This document shows positions 39,903 through 49,004 of a DNA stretch of 64,000 bases, piece by piece. This DNA comes from BJHL01 sp040378885 (lineage in GTDB: Bacteria > Planctomycetota > Phycisphaerae > Phycisphaerales > UBA1924). The notes under the pieces are model-generated. The model did not search any database. It was not told the DNA's origin and saw only the letters and a program-made list of their open reading frames with translations. The stretch lies in assembly GCA_046316615.1 (NCBI GenBank), contig JBKDAN010000047.1, positions 19,543 to 83,542 of the forward strand. The letters are read 5' to 3'. How positions within the stretch are numbered: position 1 is the stretch's first letter; each line of letters starts with the position of its first letter. Made by a program: the position numbers and the translations under genes.

Positions 39903-40648
39903 ATCAGCACAATCGCCGGTCGAATCGGCCCGGTCAAGACACGGTGAGCTTCGCGTTGCCGCCGCAGTACCTCTCGCACAAGCGCCGCCGTCTTGGCATC
40001 TCTTCGCGCCATCACCCGTGCCTGCGCTGCGATCCGCCGATATAACGTCGCATCCATCCGCGTGACCTCAGCCCGTGTCATCACATGCTGCCGCACAACC
40101 CGGTGCCCCGCATCTTCCAGTTGCTCGCGCAATTCCGCCATCGTGCCCGGCAGCCACGCTTCTTGCTGCACTCGCGCCACACGCACCGCATCATCCAGCA
40201 GGACCAGCCCGCCGGGCTTCACATGTCGCGTCATCACCTTCGCCGCGTCCAAAGCGGGCAGCACGCTCAGCATCATCCCCGCATCCCATACCCGCCGTGA
40301 TTTCCGCGTCAGCAAATCACCCACTTCAAACGTGCACCGCGTCTCCATACCTACACGATGCGCCAATCCTCGCGCCGATTCCACAAACGGCCCGAATCCA
40401 TCAATGCCATGCACCACGCACCCACACCGCTGCGCAACCGCCACCGCTGGCGCACCCTTCCCACACCCCAGATCAATCACTCGATCCCCGTGCCCCACGC
40501 CAGCCCCATGCAGCCACATCGCCGCGCGCCGACGCGACGTTCCGAGTCCCTCCAAATCAGAAAACAACTCCGCCGCAAGCGGCAGCGCCGCCGCAGGCAA
40601 ATCAAGCGAAGCGGCGACCCGCGCCGCAAGGGATTGACGTTGGCTCAC
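39887..40648 (-). CDS. SAM-dependent methyltransferase
   Basis: 253 residues, class I fold. Motif I VIDLGCGKGAPAVAVA, acidic residue in GIDGFGPFVESA, and the post-II segment PGGLVLLDDAVRV. No membrane segment. The N-terminal helices (about 1-55) could bind substrate. Its start overlaps the stop of the FHA gene by 4 bp. The substrate is not evident. Confidence 0.8.
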   Translation of the reverse strand: MSQRQSLAARVAASLDLPAAALPLAAELFSDLEGLGTSRRRAAMWLHGAGVGHGDRVIDLGCGKGAPAVAVAQRCGCVVHGIDGFGPFVESARGLAHRVGMETRCTFEVGDLLTRKSRRVWDAGMMLSVLPALDAAKVMTRHVKPGGLVLLDDAVRVARVQQEAWLPGTMAELREQLEDAGHRVVRQHVMTRAEVTRMDATLYRRIAAQARVMARRDAKTAALVREVLRRQREAHRVLTGPIRPAIVLIQLGN

Positions 40649-41016
40649 TGTTGAATCGTCGGCTTGCTGCGCTCGCCGCGCTGCTTCCAGTTCGCAAACG
40701 CGCTCGCGCGGTCAGCAAACTCCGTCGTGCTGAACACCAGCTTCGACGAACCGATCAAAATCTCATCCCCATCCACCAGCGGCGTTTCCACGGTCACGCC
40801 GCGACCATTGATCAGCGTGCCGTTCGCGCTCTTCATGTCCAGCGCGAGGTACTGGTTCTTCGCATCATCAAATCGAATCTGCAGGTGCTTCCGCGAGATG
40901 CGCTGATCCGTGATCTGAATCGCCGTGCCTTCGTCACGCCCGATCACAAGCGTCCGCTTCTTCATGGGGTAGTAGTCACCCTCGTTCGGACCCGCAACGA
41001 TGAGAATCGACGCCAT
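40645..41016 (-). CDS. FHA domain protein
   Basis: 123 residues from ATG at 41016, after AAGGAGCGAGG. Nearly all of it is one forkhead-associated domain: LVIGRDEGTAIQI, RISRKHLQIRF and SANGTLINGRGV carry the conserved Gly-Arg, Ser-x-x-His and Asn-Gly. It should bind phosphothreonine on a partner. No kinase lies next to it in the window. Confidence 0.9.
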   Translation of the reverse strand: MASILIVAGPNEGDYYPMKKRTLVIGRDEGTAIQITDQRISRKHLQIRFDDAKNQYLALDMKSANGTLINGRGVTVETPLVDGDEILIGSSKLVFSTTEFADRASAFANWKQRGERSKPTIQQ

Positions 41017-41099
41017 GAACCTCGCTCCTTGGCCAGTCGGCACAACACCAAACCGCCGCAACTCAGCGGTCTTGCGCCGGAACCGTAGCCACCCGATGA

Positions 41100-41909
41100 C
41101 TATCTCATCGCGACAACAGGCTTGGCATTCATCTCAAACATGGTCTGCGTCCGAACAACAGTGCCCGTCGCCGGCATCAGGTGGTAGCCCAGCGCCGTCA
41201 CAACGTTCGACTCGCGGTCGATCTCCAGCACGCTCAGACCATGCCCTTCCGCCTGTTCCCACGTGTGAGCCAGGTGGCCGTTCTCCTTCGCCAGCCGCAG
41301 GTACTCGTCGTACGTCTCGTAGTACAGGTTCGGCGCAAGCGTCTCCAACTGGATCGAGCTCACGTATCGAACCCCGTTCTTCGTAAACCGGTGCTCAACA
41401 TCCTTCTCCGCCGTCACCACGTGCATCAGCACGATACCGGCCGTCGGGATCTTCTTGTCATATTCGCACACGAGTTCCGTCGCGCACAGCCCGTTCGCCT
41501 CAAGGCGCAACGCGTGACTACCCCGCATGATCCACGCTTCGAGCTCGTAGTTCCGTCCGTTGACCGTCCGCCGGCCATGCATCTCCACGTGCTGCGGATG
41601 CAAAGCCTTGCTGTATAGAACGATCTGGTGCCCGCCCATGATCACGGGCTTCACCCGCACCTCTGGCGCCGACTTCATTTCAGACAAATGCCCAATGTCC
41701 GCGGGCAGCTTTACCTCTACCAGCGGCTTCTTGGGTGGTACAACGGCTTCTCCACCCGGTACTTGGCCCTTCATGTGAGATACCCCCTCCTGCTTGGTCT
41801 GCTCCACATCCTTGTCGGCCAACGGCTTACTCTCCGCAGGCTTGGTGTGGGGTTGCTCGCGCGGCGGTTGCTCGCGATTCGCATCCGACGACTCAAATGG
41901 CGTGCTCAT
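41100..41909 (-). CDS. DUF2617-like protein
   Basis: 269 residues from ATG at 41909. The first 60 residues are charged and disordered, rich in Glu, Lys, Pro. The domain from about 90 on, with IVLYSKALHPQHVEMHGRRT and HEFEL-like strands, and the C-terminal GVRYVSSIQLETLAPNLYYE, resembles DUF2617, of unknown function. No signal or membrane segment. It precedes the FHA gene by 83 bp and may be in the same operon. Confidence 0.6.
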   Translation of the reverse strand: MSTPFESSDANREQPPREQPHTKPAESKPLADKDVEQTKQEGVSHMKGQVPGGEAVVPPKKPLVEVKLPADIGHLSEMKSAPEVRVKPVIMGGHQIVLYSKALHPQHVEMHGRRTVNGRNYELEAWIMRGSHALRLEANGLCATELVCEYDKKIPTAGIVLMHVVTAEKDVEHRFTKNGVRYVSSIQLETLAPNLYYETYDEYLRLAKENGHLAHTWEQAEGHGLSVLEIDRESNVVTALGYHLMPATGTVVRTQTMFEMNAKPVVAMR

Positions 41910-42436
41910 ACTGCTCGCTCCGAGATGTTGTCGCCGCGACCGTACACGGTGCGGGGGTTGCGTCCTGACAACCACATTCGTGCAACAGAGCGAGAATCGC
42001 CAACTGCCGCACTATTCGACATAGTGTGCGAGACGTTCATGTTTCCGACTGTCGTCCGCTTCCGTCTGGACTTCTGTGTCCCCGACTTCAAAGTCCGCGA
42101 CTTCAAGGTCATTGACACCGCAGCCACACGTCTGGACGACAATCTTGACCGACGATCACACATCTCCAGAAGGCGACCGCACGGGGTCCACGCACTTCTG
42201 CGTACACAAAATACAACATCACTGTGCGCTTGTCCAGACGATCTTGCGAGATATCCGGAGGAAATGTTCGATACATGATAACCGGCGGGCGCACACGGGG
42301 ATATGTTGTCGACTTCGCGCAGCATTTTCCCAGTTCTCCGTCGTCCATTCCCGCATTGAGGTATCTTGTGTCTCGCGCAACGTGTCGTCGCTTGTCAGTC
42401 TTTCGTACTGAGTGATCGCAGGAGGCGACCGCTCAG
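41910..42436. other. Gene-poor spacer of about 530 bp
   Basis: No convincing gene, RNA or repeat array. It contains two near-repeats of GACTTCAAAGTC and GACTTCAAGGTC at about 42087-42110. It should hold divergent promoters for the DUF2617-like gene and the HEAT protein, but no good -35/-10 pair was found. Confidence 0.4.
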
Positions 42437-44911
42437 GTGAGTCCGCAGTCAGACTCACCAACCGGCAAGGAGTGCCCGCTCATCACGAACGCTCCCGTTC
42501 CATCTCTGCCTGACAAGCTCGCGCGGCTCAGCAAGCTCTCCGTCGCTGAACGCTCTCGCGTCATGAGCGAAGCCCTGCTCGTCTGCTCGCAAGACGAAGC
42601 CGCATACATCGCGCCCATCCTCATTCAGCTCGCCCTTCGCCCCGAGACGCTTCACACCGCCGCGCCATCACGCCCGCTCACCGCGCGCGTCAACGCCACG
42701 CCGAGTAAACCCGACGGCAAGCCAGATATCGAAGCTCTCCGCGCTCGCTACGGGCTCTCAAAGGCTGGCCTTGGTGCCCAGCAGCCAATCAGCCAATCCG
42801 CTCGCGAGCAATCTGCGCCGGTCGCGCCGAGCGACCCGTTTGCAACGCAACCTCATACGCACGTCGGGCCTCGCGGTTTCCTCTCAAAGCTGCGTCACTG
42901 GCTGCAAAACTCACGCGTGCAAGATACCGACGCCGCCCTGACCGAACTCGCCCGTGGCTGGCTCGGCGTGCCGCCGCTCGCCCGCGATGCCGCGCTTGCC
43001 GCTGGCTCCAATCGCTGGCACACCATCGCTGCACGCGTGGAAGACACGCGCGCGACCGTACTCCGCGGCCTCTCCTTGCTCGCCGCCGAAGCTGCAGACG
43101 CTCGCCTCATCTCCTGGCCCCTCGCCGCAGCCCGCGCACCCGATCCGTCCACGGTCGATGCCGCTCGCTGGTCCCTGTTCACCCTTGCTTTGCTCGCGAC
43201 GCCGCTTTCGCCTCTCGAGCGAGAGTCTTGGCTCGCCGCCGCACATCGCGACGAAACGTGGCGACGCCTCTTGACACGTGGCCTCGCTCGCGGCCTCGCG
43301 GGCGACGCCCGCGCCGTCCAAACCGGCATCCTTGCCGCCCTGCAAGATCCCTCCGCATGCGAGGCTGCCGCAGAAGCTGCGTTGCTCATCATGCCGCAGG
43401 CCACGCAGCAATCGCTGGCTTCCCAGCCCGAGCACGCGCAGCGAGCGCTCGCCGCCGCCATCAAGTCACTCCGCGCGCCGTTTGTCCGCGTGCGCGCGCT
43501 GGAACTGCTCGCGTCAGCCCGCGGCGCGATTGCTTCCGCATGTGTGCTGCGGCTGGCCCGCACCCAAGGACCGCTCGATCACCAGTTCATCCTGCAACGT
43601 TCGTCCCTCGCCATTCGTCCCGCAAGGCAAGCGGCGCTCAACCGCGTCATCGTGCGCGGCGCACGCCGCACAACTCGCGCTGGTGCAACGATCGATCTCA
43701 CCGCGACAGCTCTCGCCAACGCGGGCGAGGTAGCTGCTCTACCCGTGGAAGCCGTGCGAGCCCTTCCCCGCTGGAGCGCAAGCATCAACGCTGACGCGCC
43801 CACCCGCGAACGTGCGCTCGAACCGCTACTCAGCCACGTCGACGCGACCACACGCTTCGCAGCCGCCCTGCACGGCCCCACGCGTCTCGCTCGCGACTTC
43901 GTCTTTGACGCCGATTCTCGCATCGCACGCCACGCCCTCGTCCGCCTGACCGCCGCCGCTCGCGATGGTGCTCCCTTCGACGCACTCCCCGCATCACGCA
44001 GCCCACACGCACACGTTGCCGCGCTCGCATCCGCTCACGCTGCTCGCCATGCCGCCGCGTTCGAGCCGACAGTGGGGGGCCGGCTTGCCACGCTCCGCTG
44101 GTACACCACCGACCGTGACGCGTGTACCAAAACGCTTCGCTGGATGCTCTCGCAAAGCGACGCACCCGCCGCACACCGTGCCATCAATGCCCTTCGCCGC
44201 GCCGCACTCGTCGATGTCATGCTCGATGCACTGCGAGAACGCGCGACGAATGCCGCCACCGATGAAGCCAGCCTCCGAGCGGCAGCCTCCGCATGTGCCG
44301 CGTTGGGAGACAGTCGCGAGCCCATCGCCGCAAGCACAGTGCGAGCGTTGCTCGCCCATGCCGACGCCCGCATGCGTGCCAACGCCGTCGAATCCCTCGC
44401 GCGTCTTGCAAGGCGCGGCGTTCGCCCGTTGCCCTCGGAAGTCTTCGAGCTCAAGACCGACCCGCATCATCGCATCCGCGCCAATGCTCTGCGCGAAACG
44501 CTGCTGGTAAGCGTCGAGCCGCGCATGCAACTTGCCGCCGCAGACGACCTCGCCTCCATGCTGTCTGACGATCGCCCGCTACACCGCCTCGCAGGCTTGT
44601 GGCTCGCCTCGCGCACGCTCGTCGGGCCCACACGTTCCATCCTGCGTGCCCGCTGGACGGAAATGTCCAGTCGCATCGGCGCGCTTGCCACCTCCGACAC
44701 CGACCCGCGCGTCCGCACGCGTGCCGCTGCCTGTGCCACCGCGACAGCCGCCTTGACCCGCGCCAGTTGGATCGCCAGCGCGGGCGATCTTGGCACGACC
44801 TCACCACCAACCTTCGATCTCGCTTCAGTGCTGGGTGAACCCATGCCAAGTGAATCCACGCCAGACATCGCCGAGCCGTCGTCTGCACAAACCGAAAGGA
44901 GCAATCCGTGA
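42437..44911 (+). CDS. HEAT-repeat-like protein
   Basis: 824 residues from GTG at 42437, with AGGAGG 11 bases upstream. Very Ala/Arg-rich and made of about 30-40-residue helical pairs; for example RANAVESLARLARRG and RIRANALRETLL are classic HEAT-type helices. The region 60-170 is a low-complexity linker. It probably is a large scaffold that binds proteins. Its stop overlaps a membrane protein gene, which suggests a shared complex. No signal peptide. Confidence 0.7.
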   Translation: MSPQSDSPTGKECPLITNAPVPSLPDKLARLSKLSVAERSRVMSEALLVCSQDEAAYIAPILIQLALRPETLHTAAPSRPLTARVNATPSKPDGKPDIEALRARYGLSKAGLGAQQPISQSAREQSAPVAPSDPFATQPHTHVGPRGFLSKLRHWLQNSRVQDTDAALTELARGWLGVPPLARDAALAAGSNRWHTIAARVEDTRATVLRGLSLLAAEAADARLISWPLAAARAPDPSTVDAARWSLFTLALLATPLSPLERESWLAAAHRDETWRRLLTRGLARGLAGDARAVQTGILAALQDPSACEAAAEAALLIMPQATQQSLASQPEHAQRALAAAIKSLRAPFVRVRALELLASARGAIASACVLRLARTQGPLDHQFILQRSSLAIRPARQAALNRVIVRGARRTTRAGATIDLTATALANAGEVAALPVEAVRALPRWSASINADAPTRERALEPLLSHVDATTRFAAALHGPTRLARDFVFDADSRIARHALVRLTAAARDGAPFDALPASRSPHAHVAALASAHAARHAAAFEPTVGGRLATLRWYTTDRDACTKTLRWMLSQSDAPAAHRAINALRRAALVDVMLDALRERATNAATDEASLRAAASACAALGDSREPIAASTVRALLAHADARMRANAVESLARLARRGVRPLPSEVFELKTDPHHRIRANALRETLLVSVEPRMQLAAADDLASMLSDDRPLHRLAGLWLASRTLVGPTRSILRARWTEMSSRIGALATSDTDPRVRTRAAACATATAALTRASWIASAGDLGTTSPPTFDLASVLGEPMPSESTPDIAEPSSAQTERSNP

Positions 44912-45318
44912 GTACGTCATCACTCGCAGTCTTCACGCTTGCTCAATCACGCGAACTGGTCGAACCCCTCCACGTTGTCACGGGCCAACCCCAGCCGGTG
45001 CAGCCGCCCGATTTCACGTGGATGCTCTTCGCCGCGGCGGCAATGTGCGTGGTCGGTGCGGTACTGCTCGCCATGGCCATCACGCGCAGCGTCTGGTGGC
45101 AGTCTCGTCGCAAACCCGTCCAGCCGCGCGAAGGCCCCGAGCTCTTCGCCGCCGCCGCCGAATCGCTGGGTGTGCCCAAGACTCGCGCCAAAGTTCTGCT
45201 CGAACTCGCCGAGTCGCAGAAGATGAACCCGTTGGGCCTGCTGCTCAGCGACCACGCGATTTCACGCAACATGGTTGCCAGCGCAATCGCCCAGCGAGAG
45301 AAGCGCCTCTACGCCTGA
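44908..45318 (+). CDS. Single-pass membrane protein
   Basis: 136 residues from GTG at 44908, after AAAGGAGC; overlaps the HEAT gene stop (GTGA). One membrane helix at about 38-60. The C-terminal 70 residues look helical and cytoplasmic (RAKVLLELAESQKMNPLGLL). Family not recognised. The coupling suggests it works with the HEAT protein. Confidence 0.65.
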   Translation: MSTSSLAVFTLAQSRELVEPLHVVTGQPQPVQPPDFTWMLFAAAAMCVVGAVLLAMAITRSVWWQSRRKPVQPREGPELFAAAAESLGVPKTRAKVLLELAESQKMNPLGLLLSDHAISRNMVASAIAQREKRLYA

Positions 45319-45382
45319 CCGTCTCGATCCGGTCTTTGAGCCATTGCGCAGTGCCGATCACAACCGATCAGTCACCGCTGCT

Positions 45383-46810
45383 TCAGCCCAAGCCCCGCAA
45401 CTTGTTGAGCCCATTCAACGCGGCGATCTTGTAGCACTCCGCCAGCGTCGGATAGTTGAACACCGCGCTCACGAAGTATTCCGCCGTCGCCTTGAACGCG
45501 ATAGCGCACTGCCCAATGTGCACGAGTTCCGTCGCTCCCGTGCCAATCACGTGCACGCCCAGAATCGCATGGCTCTCCTGGTGAATCAGCAGCTTGAGCA
45601 TGCCGATCTCATCGTTGAGCAGTTGGCCGCGTGCCGTCTCGCGGTAGTATGCAATCCCACTCTCAAACGGCACCTGCTCCGCCGTCAATCGCTCTTCCGT
45701 CCAGCCCACCATGCTGATCTCCGGAATCGCATAGATGCCGTATGGCAGCAACGTGTCCGCCTGCTGGCACTTCTCACCAAACATGTGACAAGCCGCCAGT
45801 CGTCCCTGCTCCATGCTGGTTGACGCAAGCGCCGGGAACCCGATCACATCGCCCGCCGCGTAAATGTGCGGCTTGGCCGTCTGAAAGTACTCATTCACTT
45901 TAATGCGCCCGCGATCATCCGCGCTGAGCCCCGCATTCTCAAGCGCCAGACCATTCGTCGCGCCTTGCCGCCCAACCGCATATAGCAGGCAATCCGCCCG
46001 GAGCATCTTGCCGCTCTCAAGCATCGCCTCCGCCATCACGCGGTTCGCTCCGCCAGGCCCAGCTGACGGCGATTCCACCTTCTGAATCTTCACGACCTTC
46101 TCGCCGCATCGCAACGTCACCCCCGCCTGCCGCAAGTGATACTGCAGCGCCTCGATGATCTCGCTATCAACAAACTCGAGCAGTCGCGGCCGTCCCTCCA
46201 CGAGCGTCACTTTCACGCCCAGTGCCGCCATCATGCTGGCGTACTCCGTCCCAATCACCCCGCCGCCCACCACAATCATGCTCTTGGGCAGCTCATCCAA
46301 GTGCAGCAGTTCATCGCTCGTGATGATGTCCGGCTCACTGAAAGGCACAGAACTCGGCCGCGCGGGATGCGTGCCCACGCCAATCAAGATCTTCTCCGCC
46401 TTGACATGCTCCACCCCAAAGCGCGTCGCCACGTTGATCGTGTGTTCATCCGCGAACGAGCCCATGCCATGCACAACCTGCACGCCGTTGCTCGCAAAGT
46501 GCGTACGGATCAGATCAATCTCCGCCTGAATCACGCGGTTGCAACTGCTCCACAGGTTGGGCATCGTTGCCGCCCGCGCATGCTCCATGAAGTCTGCACT
46601 GCTGGGCATCGCCGGCATCGGACACCCGCCAATATTCAGAATCGCCTCGCGCAGCGCCTTGCTCGGAATCGTCCCCGTGTTGACCGCCACGCCGCCCACC
46701 ACATCGCGCGACTCAATCACGCACACGCGCTTCCCCAGCTTCGCCGCCTGAATCGCAGCCTTCTGCCCGGCCGGCCCCGAACCGATGATGGCAAGATCGA
46801 ACACGCGCAT
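45383..46810 (-). CDS. sthA: Soluble pyridine nucleotide transhydrogenase
   Basis: 475 residues. FAD site LAIIGSGPAGQKAAIQAA, followed by GGVAVNTGTIPSKALREA. The redox disulfide of related dihydrolipoamide dehydrogenases is missing, as is normal for SthA. The NAD(P) site SMIVVGGGVIGTEYASM and the ADP-binding IYAAGDVIGFP are intact, and the C-terminal dimer domain has HVIGTGATELVHIGQ. It exchanges reducing equivalents between NADPH and NAD in the cytoplasm. Single gene, no close operon partner. Confidence 0.9.
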   Translation of the reverse strand: MRVFDLAIIGSGPAGQKAAIQAAKLGKRVCVIESRDVVGGVAVNTGTIPSKALREAILNIGGCPMPAMPSSADFMEHARAATMPNLWSSCNRVIQAEIDLIRTHFASNGVQVVHGMGSFADEHTINVATRFGVEHVKAEKILIGVGTHPARPSSVPFSEPDIITSDELLHLDELPKSMIVVGGGVIGTEYASMMAALGVKVTLVEGRPRLLEFVDSEIIEALQYHLRQAGVTLRCGEKVVKIQKVESPSAGPGGANRVMAEAMLESGKMLRADCLLYAVGRQGATNGLALENAGLSADDRGRIKVNEYFQTAKPHIYAAGDVIGFPALASTSMEQGRLAACHMFGEKCQQADTLLPYGIYAIPEISMVGWTEERLTAEQVPFESGIAYYRETARGQLLNDEIGMLKLLIHQESHAILGVHVIGTGATELVHIGQCAIAFKATAEYFVSAVFNYPTLAECYKIAALNGLNKLRGLG

Positions 46811-46857
46811 ACGCCATTATCGGCATCCTGACGCACACGAGCGCAGTTGAAAACCAG

Positions 46858-46863
46858 TACACT
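46858..46863 (+). promoter_or_regulatory. Possible -10 box directly before an SMI1/KNR4 start
   Basis: TACACT ends only 6 bp before the ATG at 46870, and the gap lacks a ribosome site. If used, the transcript would start at or next to the ATG (leaderless). No good -35 is seen. Confidence 0.35.
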
Positions 46864-46869
46864 CCGCCC

Positions 46870-47625
46870 ATGCCGCCCACTCATCCCTTCGCCGGTCTAT
46901 TCAAAGCACAGAGCAAGCCCGTCCCCGCCGCAACCGATGCCCAGATCGCCCACGCCGAAAGCGAACTAGGCATCACGCTCCCAGCGGCGTACAAGCAAGT
47001 CCTTCGCTACCAAGACGGCGGCTACCTGCGCCTCACCCAATTCGAACTCACATTCGATCCGCCGGAAAACTCGTACGCCCGCCGCCTCTACAACGTCAAA
47101 GCGCTGCCAAGCGTCCGCCACGACGACTACGACAACATCATGCGCCAGACGGAAACGCTCCGTGACGAATGGGAAGCCCCCGAAGGCTACTACCCCCTCT
47201 TTGGCGATGGTCATTGGTGGTGCTGCCTCGACTATCGCAGCGGGGGGCCCCACGCCGAACCCATCATCACCCACATCGACCTTGCCGAAGTCGATCCCAA
47301 CGAGCCGCCGCAAGAAGTCGCAATCGCTCCCTCGTTCGCCGCGCTTCTCGCAGGACTCAGGATGGATCCTGAGAATCGCAAACCCGCGAGAATCACCTTG
47401 AATCCTGCGACTTCCATGGATGCCATTGACACGGCGCTCACCAAGGTCGGCATGACCCGATGGAAAGATCCCGGCGGGTATCCGCGCGGCATTCAGCCGC
47501 CGCCCGCTTGGGAATGGCCCAAATACCGCAGTTTCGTCAAGGGTTTCCCCGCCCGTGTCGAACTGTGGACCAACAAGTTACACCTTCACAAGCCACTCTT
47601 CGCCGAGCCGCATGCCATCCTGTAG
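46870..47625 (+). CDS. SMI1/KNR4-family protein, probably interrupted by an in-frame TAG
   Basis: 251 residues up to a TAG at 47623-47625. The SMI1/KNR4 fold is clear: AHAESELGITLPAAYKQVLR, DGGYLRL, LFGDGHWWCCLDYR and IAPSFAALLAGL. After the TAG the same frame runs on for 33 sense codons that look like real protein (VYIAADQEQLALDELLEALQ) before TAA at 47725-47727. A nonsense mutation or a sequencing error is likely. SMI1/KNR4 proteins are often immunity proteins of polymorphic toxins, but no toxin is next to it here. Confidence 0.8.
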   Translation: MPPTHPFAGLFKAQSKPVPAATDAQIAHAESELGITLPAAYKQVLRYQDGGYLRLTQFELTFDPPENSYARRLYNVKALPSVRHDDYDNIMRQTETLRDEWEAPEGYYPLFGDGHWWCCLDYRSGGPHAEPIITHIDLAEVDPNEPPQEVAIAPSFAALLAGLRMDPENRKPARITLNPATSMDAIDTALTKVGMTRWKDPGGYPRGIQPPPAWEWPKYRSFVKGFPARVELWTNKLHLHKPLFAEPHAIL

Positions 47626-47787
47626 GTCTACATCGCTGCCGACCAAGAGCAGCTCGCACTCGACGAACTGCTCGAAGCGCTCCAAGCACTAGGCACACCC
47701 CCAACCCTCCTCCACGGCCTCCAGTAAACGCCGAAGCGCATTGCCTTCGCTGTCTTGGGCCTAATGCCCATTCCCAAATGCCTTCCC

Positions 47788-48867
47788 TCAGCAGCACGGC
47801 CCGCCCGCCAGCACCGTGAAGAAGTCAATCACATCCTGATCTTCCGGGAACACGGCATTGCCATTGAAGTCAATCGTCTGGCAAGTCTCGCAATCAGCGC
47901 CCGAAAGCACGTTGAAGAAATCAATGACGTCCTGGTCTTCCGGGAACACGCCGTTGTTGTTGAAGTCAATGCGCTCGCTCACCGCAACCGAGAACTCAAG
48001 CTTGGGCATCAAACCCAGTGTCACCGCCGTGATGTTCTCTTTCGTGTAGAACGCCGGAAACGTCGCATCGCCCACCCCGCCGCCCGGGCCGCCCGCTGCA
48101 AGGTGCAATCCACTGATCAGCACCGCGATGCGCCCTTGGTCAAGCCCGCGCGCGAAGTACGCCTTCGCCGCCGGCGAGGTCAGATCGATATCAAACACGA
48201 TCTCACTCCCCAGCGGCACCAACTGCCCCGGAGCCGCAGCAGTCGTCGTCCCGATCGACAAAGGCGTCGCCTCAAAGCGGTCGCGCACTTGGTTCGACAC
48301 ATCCGTCGTCGCCACGCCCGTCGCGCTCAGCGCCGCCGGATACACACGCCGCACGCCCTCAAGAAAGCCCGGCACGCCCGTCGGTGCGAACCCGCTGTTC
48401 TCTGCCCACGTCGCCAGTTGCGCCCCGCTGCGGAAGCCCGCCGCAAAAAGCTCGATCGGCTTGCCGGCGTCGGCATCAGCGACATACAGAGGATCGCTCG
48501 TCGCATAGCACGTCGCGACGCTGTCAAACGTCGGGTCATACTCAAACCGCGGATCGTTGCTGGTGTACACCCGCACGCGCAGGCTGGTCACGTCATACGT
48601 GCCGTAGTTCCGGCCAGGTGTCACGAGCCCCGCCGTGTTGAAGATCAGCAAGAACTCCGCATCTCGATCGTCAAACGCAGGCTGACCCGAGATCGTCGCG
48701 TCGCTGGGCGTACGAAAAATCGACGCCGATGCCTCAGCCCCGGGCGTTCCCGCGAATGGATACATCCAACGGTCGATAGTGGGGGAGGCGAGGTTGCCGT
48801 TGACAGTTGTTTGACCAAATGCCGAGCCAGCGAGCAATGTTGCAAGAACCACAGAGCACATTTTCAT
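47788..48867 (-). CDS. Secreted protein with GC-type dockerin
   Basis: 359 residues. Signal peptide MKMCSVVLATLLAGSAFG, then a beta-rich domain of about 280 residues that I do not recognise (RWMYPFAGTPG, FDDRDAEFLLIFNT). It ends in two dockerin repeats: IDFNNNGVFPEDQDVIDF and IDFNGNAVFPEDQDVIDF. The ribosome site GGAGAAGGAAG lies upstream. The same ending is found on the two glucan-locus proteins, so all may be anchored by one mechanism. Separate from the LacI operator sites. Confidence 0.82.
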   Translation of the reverse strand: MKMCSVVLATLLAGSAFGQTTVNGNLASPTIDRWMYPFAGTPGAEASASIFRTPSDATISGQPAFDDRDAEFLLIFNTAGLVTPGRNYGTYDVTSLRVRVYTSNDPRFEYDPTFDSVATCYATSDPLYVADADAGKPIELFAAGFRSGAQLATWAENSGFAPTGVPGFLEGVRRVYPAALSATGVATTDVSNQVRDRFEATPLSIGTTTAAAPGQLVPLGSEIVFDIDLTSPAAKAYFARGLDQGRIAVLISGLHLAAGGPGGGVGDATFPAFYTKENITAVTLGLMPKLEFSVAVSERIDFNNNGVFPEDQDVIDFFNVLSGADCETCQTIDFNGNAVFPEDQDVIDFFTVLAGGPCC

Positions 48868-49004
48868 TTGACGACTTCCTTCTCCGATATTACGATACTC
48901 GCCGCGACTCGGTTGCCTTTCCGGATAATCCTGTCAGACAAGAATGATTGCTGTCTCGCGGGAGAACGTCTACGATTCGTTCCGATTTCAGCAAGGATTG
49001 CCGA

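Noticed and set aside
40075..41088. 337-residue plus-strand open frame
   Set aside because: Antisense to the methyltransferase and FHA genes, whose motifs are clear.
41910..42436. Possible RNA gene in the spacer
   Set aside because: No cloverleaf, no conserved stem and no terminator could be found; the near-repeats are too short.
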